6,365 bases of DNA from positions 1-6,365 of the forward strand of contig CALVPL010000135.1 of the NCBI GenBank assembly GCA_944351315.1, in the 5' to 3' direction. The notes under the pieces were generated by a model. The model saw nothing but the letters and a program-made list of their open reading frames with translations. It made no database searches and had not been told where the DNA came from. Below are positions 5,728-6,365 of this stretch, one piece after another. This stretch comes from an uncultured Bacilli bacterium (GTDB taxonomy: Bacteria; Bacillota_I; Bacilli_A; RF39; UBA660). The first letter of the stretch is position 1. The number at the start of each line of letters is the position of its first letter. A program made the position numbers and the translations under genes.

Positions 5728-6069
5728 ATGAATAAAAAAGGATATGCTGTTAAAGAATTAATTATTTTATTTGCTATTTTAGGAATCGTTTTTTCTGTTG
5801 CAATTACAAGAGTAAGTTTTGCTTATCAAGAAGTAGATAACGAAGAAGAACTCTTAGCAATGAAAGATCGCAGTATTCAAATTGCAGCCGAAGCATATGT
5901 CGATACCCATAAAGATAAATTCCAAGAGGAAGAAACATTTTTCTATGGCAAAGAACTTGTTGAAAATCATTTTTTAGTCGATGTTGAAGATCAAGGATAT
6001 AATACAGTAAAAATCCGAGTAACTCATCCGGCAAATACCGAAGAATATCATGTGGAGATTGTAGAATAA
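5728..6069 (+). CDS. Type IV pilin-like (pseudopilin) small membrane protein
   Basis: This is a 113-residue protein. KKGYAVKE (3-10) fits a class III prepilin cleavage site: Gly5 before the cut, an aromatic residue at mature +1 (Tyr6), and Glu at mature +5 (E10). A hydrophobic helix (about 11-27, LIILFAILGIVFSVAIT) follows. The rest is a short acidic ectodomain. It includes a helix around ELLAMKDRSIQIAAEAYVDTHK in part (41-62), then KELVENHFLVD (75-85), and a final beta segment NTVKIRVTH...EEYHVEIVE. The layout recalls small pilin-like proteins of gut Firmicutes, but the usual GFTLIELL core is degenerate and the ectodomain has no cysteine. It would be processed by a prepilin peptidase (not in the window) and assembled at the membrane or cell surface. 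It has its own promoter and strong ribosome binding site and directly abuts the next gene. Confidence 0.65.
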   Translation: MNKKGYAVKELIILFAILGIVFSVAITRVSFAYQEVDNEEELLAMKDRSIQIAAEAYVDTHKDKFQEEETFFYGKELVENHFLVDVEDQGYNTVKIRVTHPANTEEYHVEIVE

Positions 6070-6365
6070 ATGGCTATTACAAAAACAAAATTTTTAGAAT
6101 ATACACGATGCCCGCGTTATCCTTTTTTAGCAAATTTGAATTATGAAATTTTAAAAGGAAACATAACAACTGAAGAATTAGAACAAGAAAGACAAAATGA
6201 TCATTTAAAAGAATTATTAGCCTCAATGTTTGAAGTGGATGAAAATGGAATTCTTATAGATCAAACAAAAAAAGTAGATAAAAAATTAGAAGCAATGCTT
6301 CCATACTACAAAAGAGTAGAAATAGAAGCTGGCCGTTTAGCCGAAGAAAAATTTGGCGGCCAAAC
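6070..6365 (+). CDS. Probable DUF2779 / PD-(D/E)XK-like protein, 3' partial
   Basis: The first 98 residues are visible and the frame is open to the window edge. The N-terminus MAITKTKFLEYTRCPRYPFL (1-20) has the 'S/T-K-x-x-x-x-x-x-C-P-x-x' look shared by Cas4/RecB-type PD-(D/E)XK nucleases and DUF2779 proteins, where an N-terminal cysteine (C14 here) can join an iron-sulfur cluster. YYKRVEIEAGRLAEEKFGG (79-97) resembles the following helix of that fold, but the catalytic motifs would lie downstream and cannot be judged. The ATG immediately follows the TAA of the pilin-like gene with no gap, and a TGGAGA-type ribosome binding site (about 6053-6058) lies in its end, so the two are co-transcribed and probably coupled. 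Function is unknown; the nuclease idea rests on resemblance alone. Confidence 0.6.
   Translation, partial: MAITKTKFLEYTRCPRYPFLANLNYEILKGNITTEELEQERQNDHLKELLASMFEVDENGILIDQTKKVDKKLEAMLPYYKRVEIEAGRLAEEKFGGQ

Noticed and set aside
5804..6034. Minus-strand open frame of 76 codons
   Set aside because: It lies entirely antisense to the pilin-like gene, has no ribosome binding site or recognisable motifs, and its Leu/Tyr-rich translation is what the reverse of this coding sequence gives.
1..6365. CRISPR array, tRNA or rRNA genes, insertion sequences
   Set aside because: No regularly spaced repeats, cloverleaf-like segments or terminal inverted repeats with a transposase frame were seen on either strand.

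Overview
The window is AT-rich (roughly 30% GC outside one short patch), with all genes on the + strand, strong purine-rich ribosome binding sites and U-tract terminators. It uses TGA as a true stop: ireB, ruvX, the DUF1292 gene and trhP1 all end in TGA at overlapping gene junctions. That fits a low-GC Firmicute (Bacilli in the wide sense) with the standard bacterial code, and argues against a Mycoplasma with code 4. The surface protein and pilin-like genes at the two ends resemble those of uncultured gut lineages (RF39/Erysipelotrichia-like), but that placement is inference.

Layout. (1) 1-455 is the 3' end of a surface-protein gene. Its C-terminal module carries a sharp codon-composition shift at about 273-380 that looks like a hypervariable cassette; a terminator follows. 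(2) A sigma-A-like promoter at 500-528 drives a tightly packed operon, with gene overlaps at all but one junction: ireB, ruvX, DUF1292 (yrzB-like), mltG, trmR, trhP1 and trhP2. This is the Bacillus subtilis order yrzL-yrrK-yrzB-yrrL-yrrM-yrrN-yrrO. (3) greA follows under its own near-consensus promoter, which lies inside the 3' end of trhP2. The udk gene that sits between yrrO and greA in B. subtilis is absent. A strong terminator ends greA. (4) An extended -10 promoter precedes a short type IV pilin-like gene, which abuts the start of a probable DUF2779 (PD-(D/E)XK-like) gene running off the window.

How the genes work together. IreB (target of the PASTA kinase) and MltG (peptidoglycan chain-length control) are cell-envelope functions. 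RuvX/YqgF acts in 16S rRNA maturation or on DNA junctions. TrhP1, TrhP2 and TrmR form a wobble-uridine pathway, in which U32-family proteins are needed for 5-hydroxyuridine and TrmR methylates it to 5-methoxyuridine. GreA rescues backtracked RNA polymerase. The core is therefore a conserved Firmicutes housekeeping block. The flanks are accessory-looking, and the most notable one is the left-edge surface protein with its possibly diversified C-terminal segment. No reverse transcriptase or template repeat is present here, so the diversification idea remains a hypothesis.
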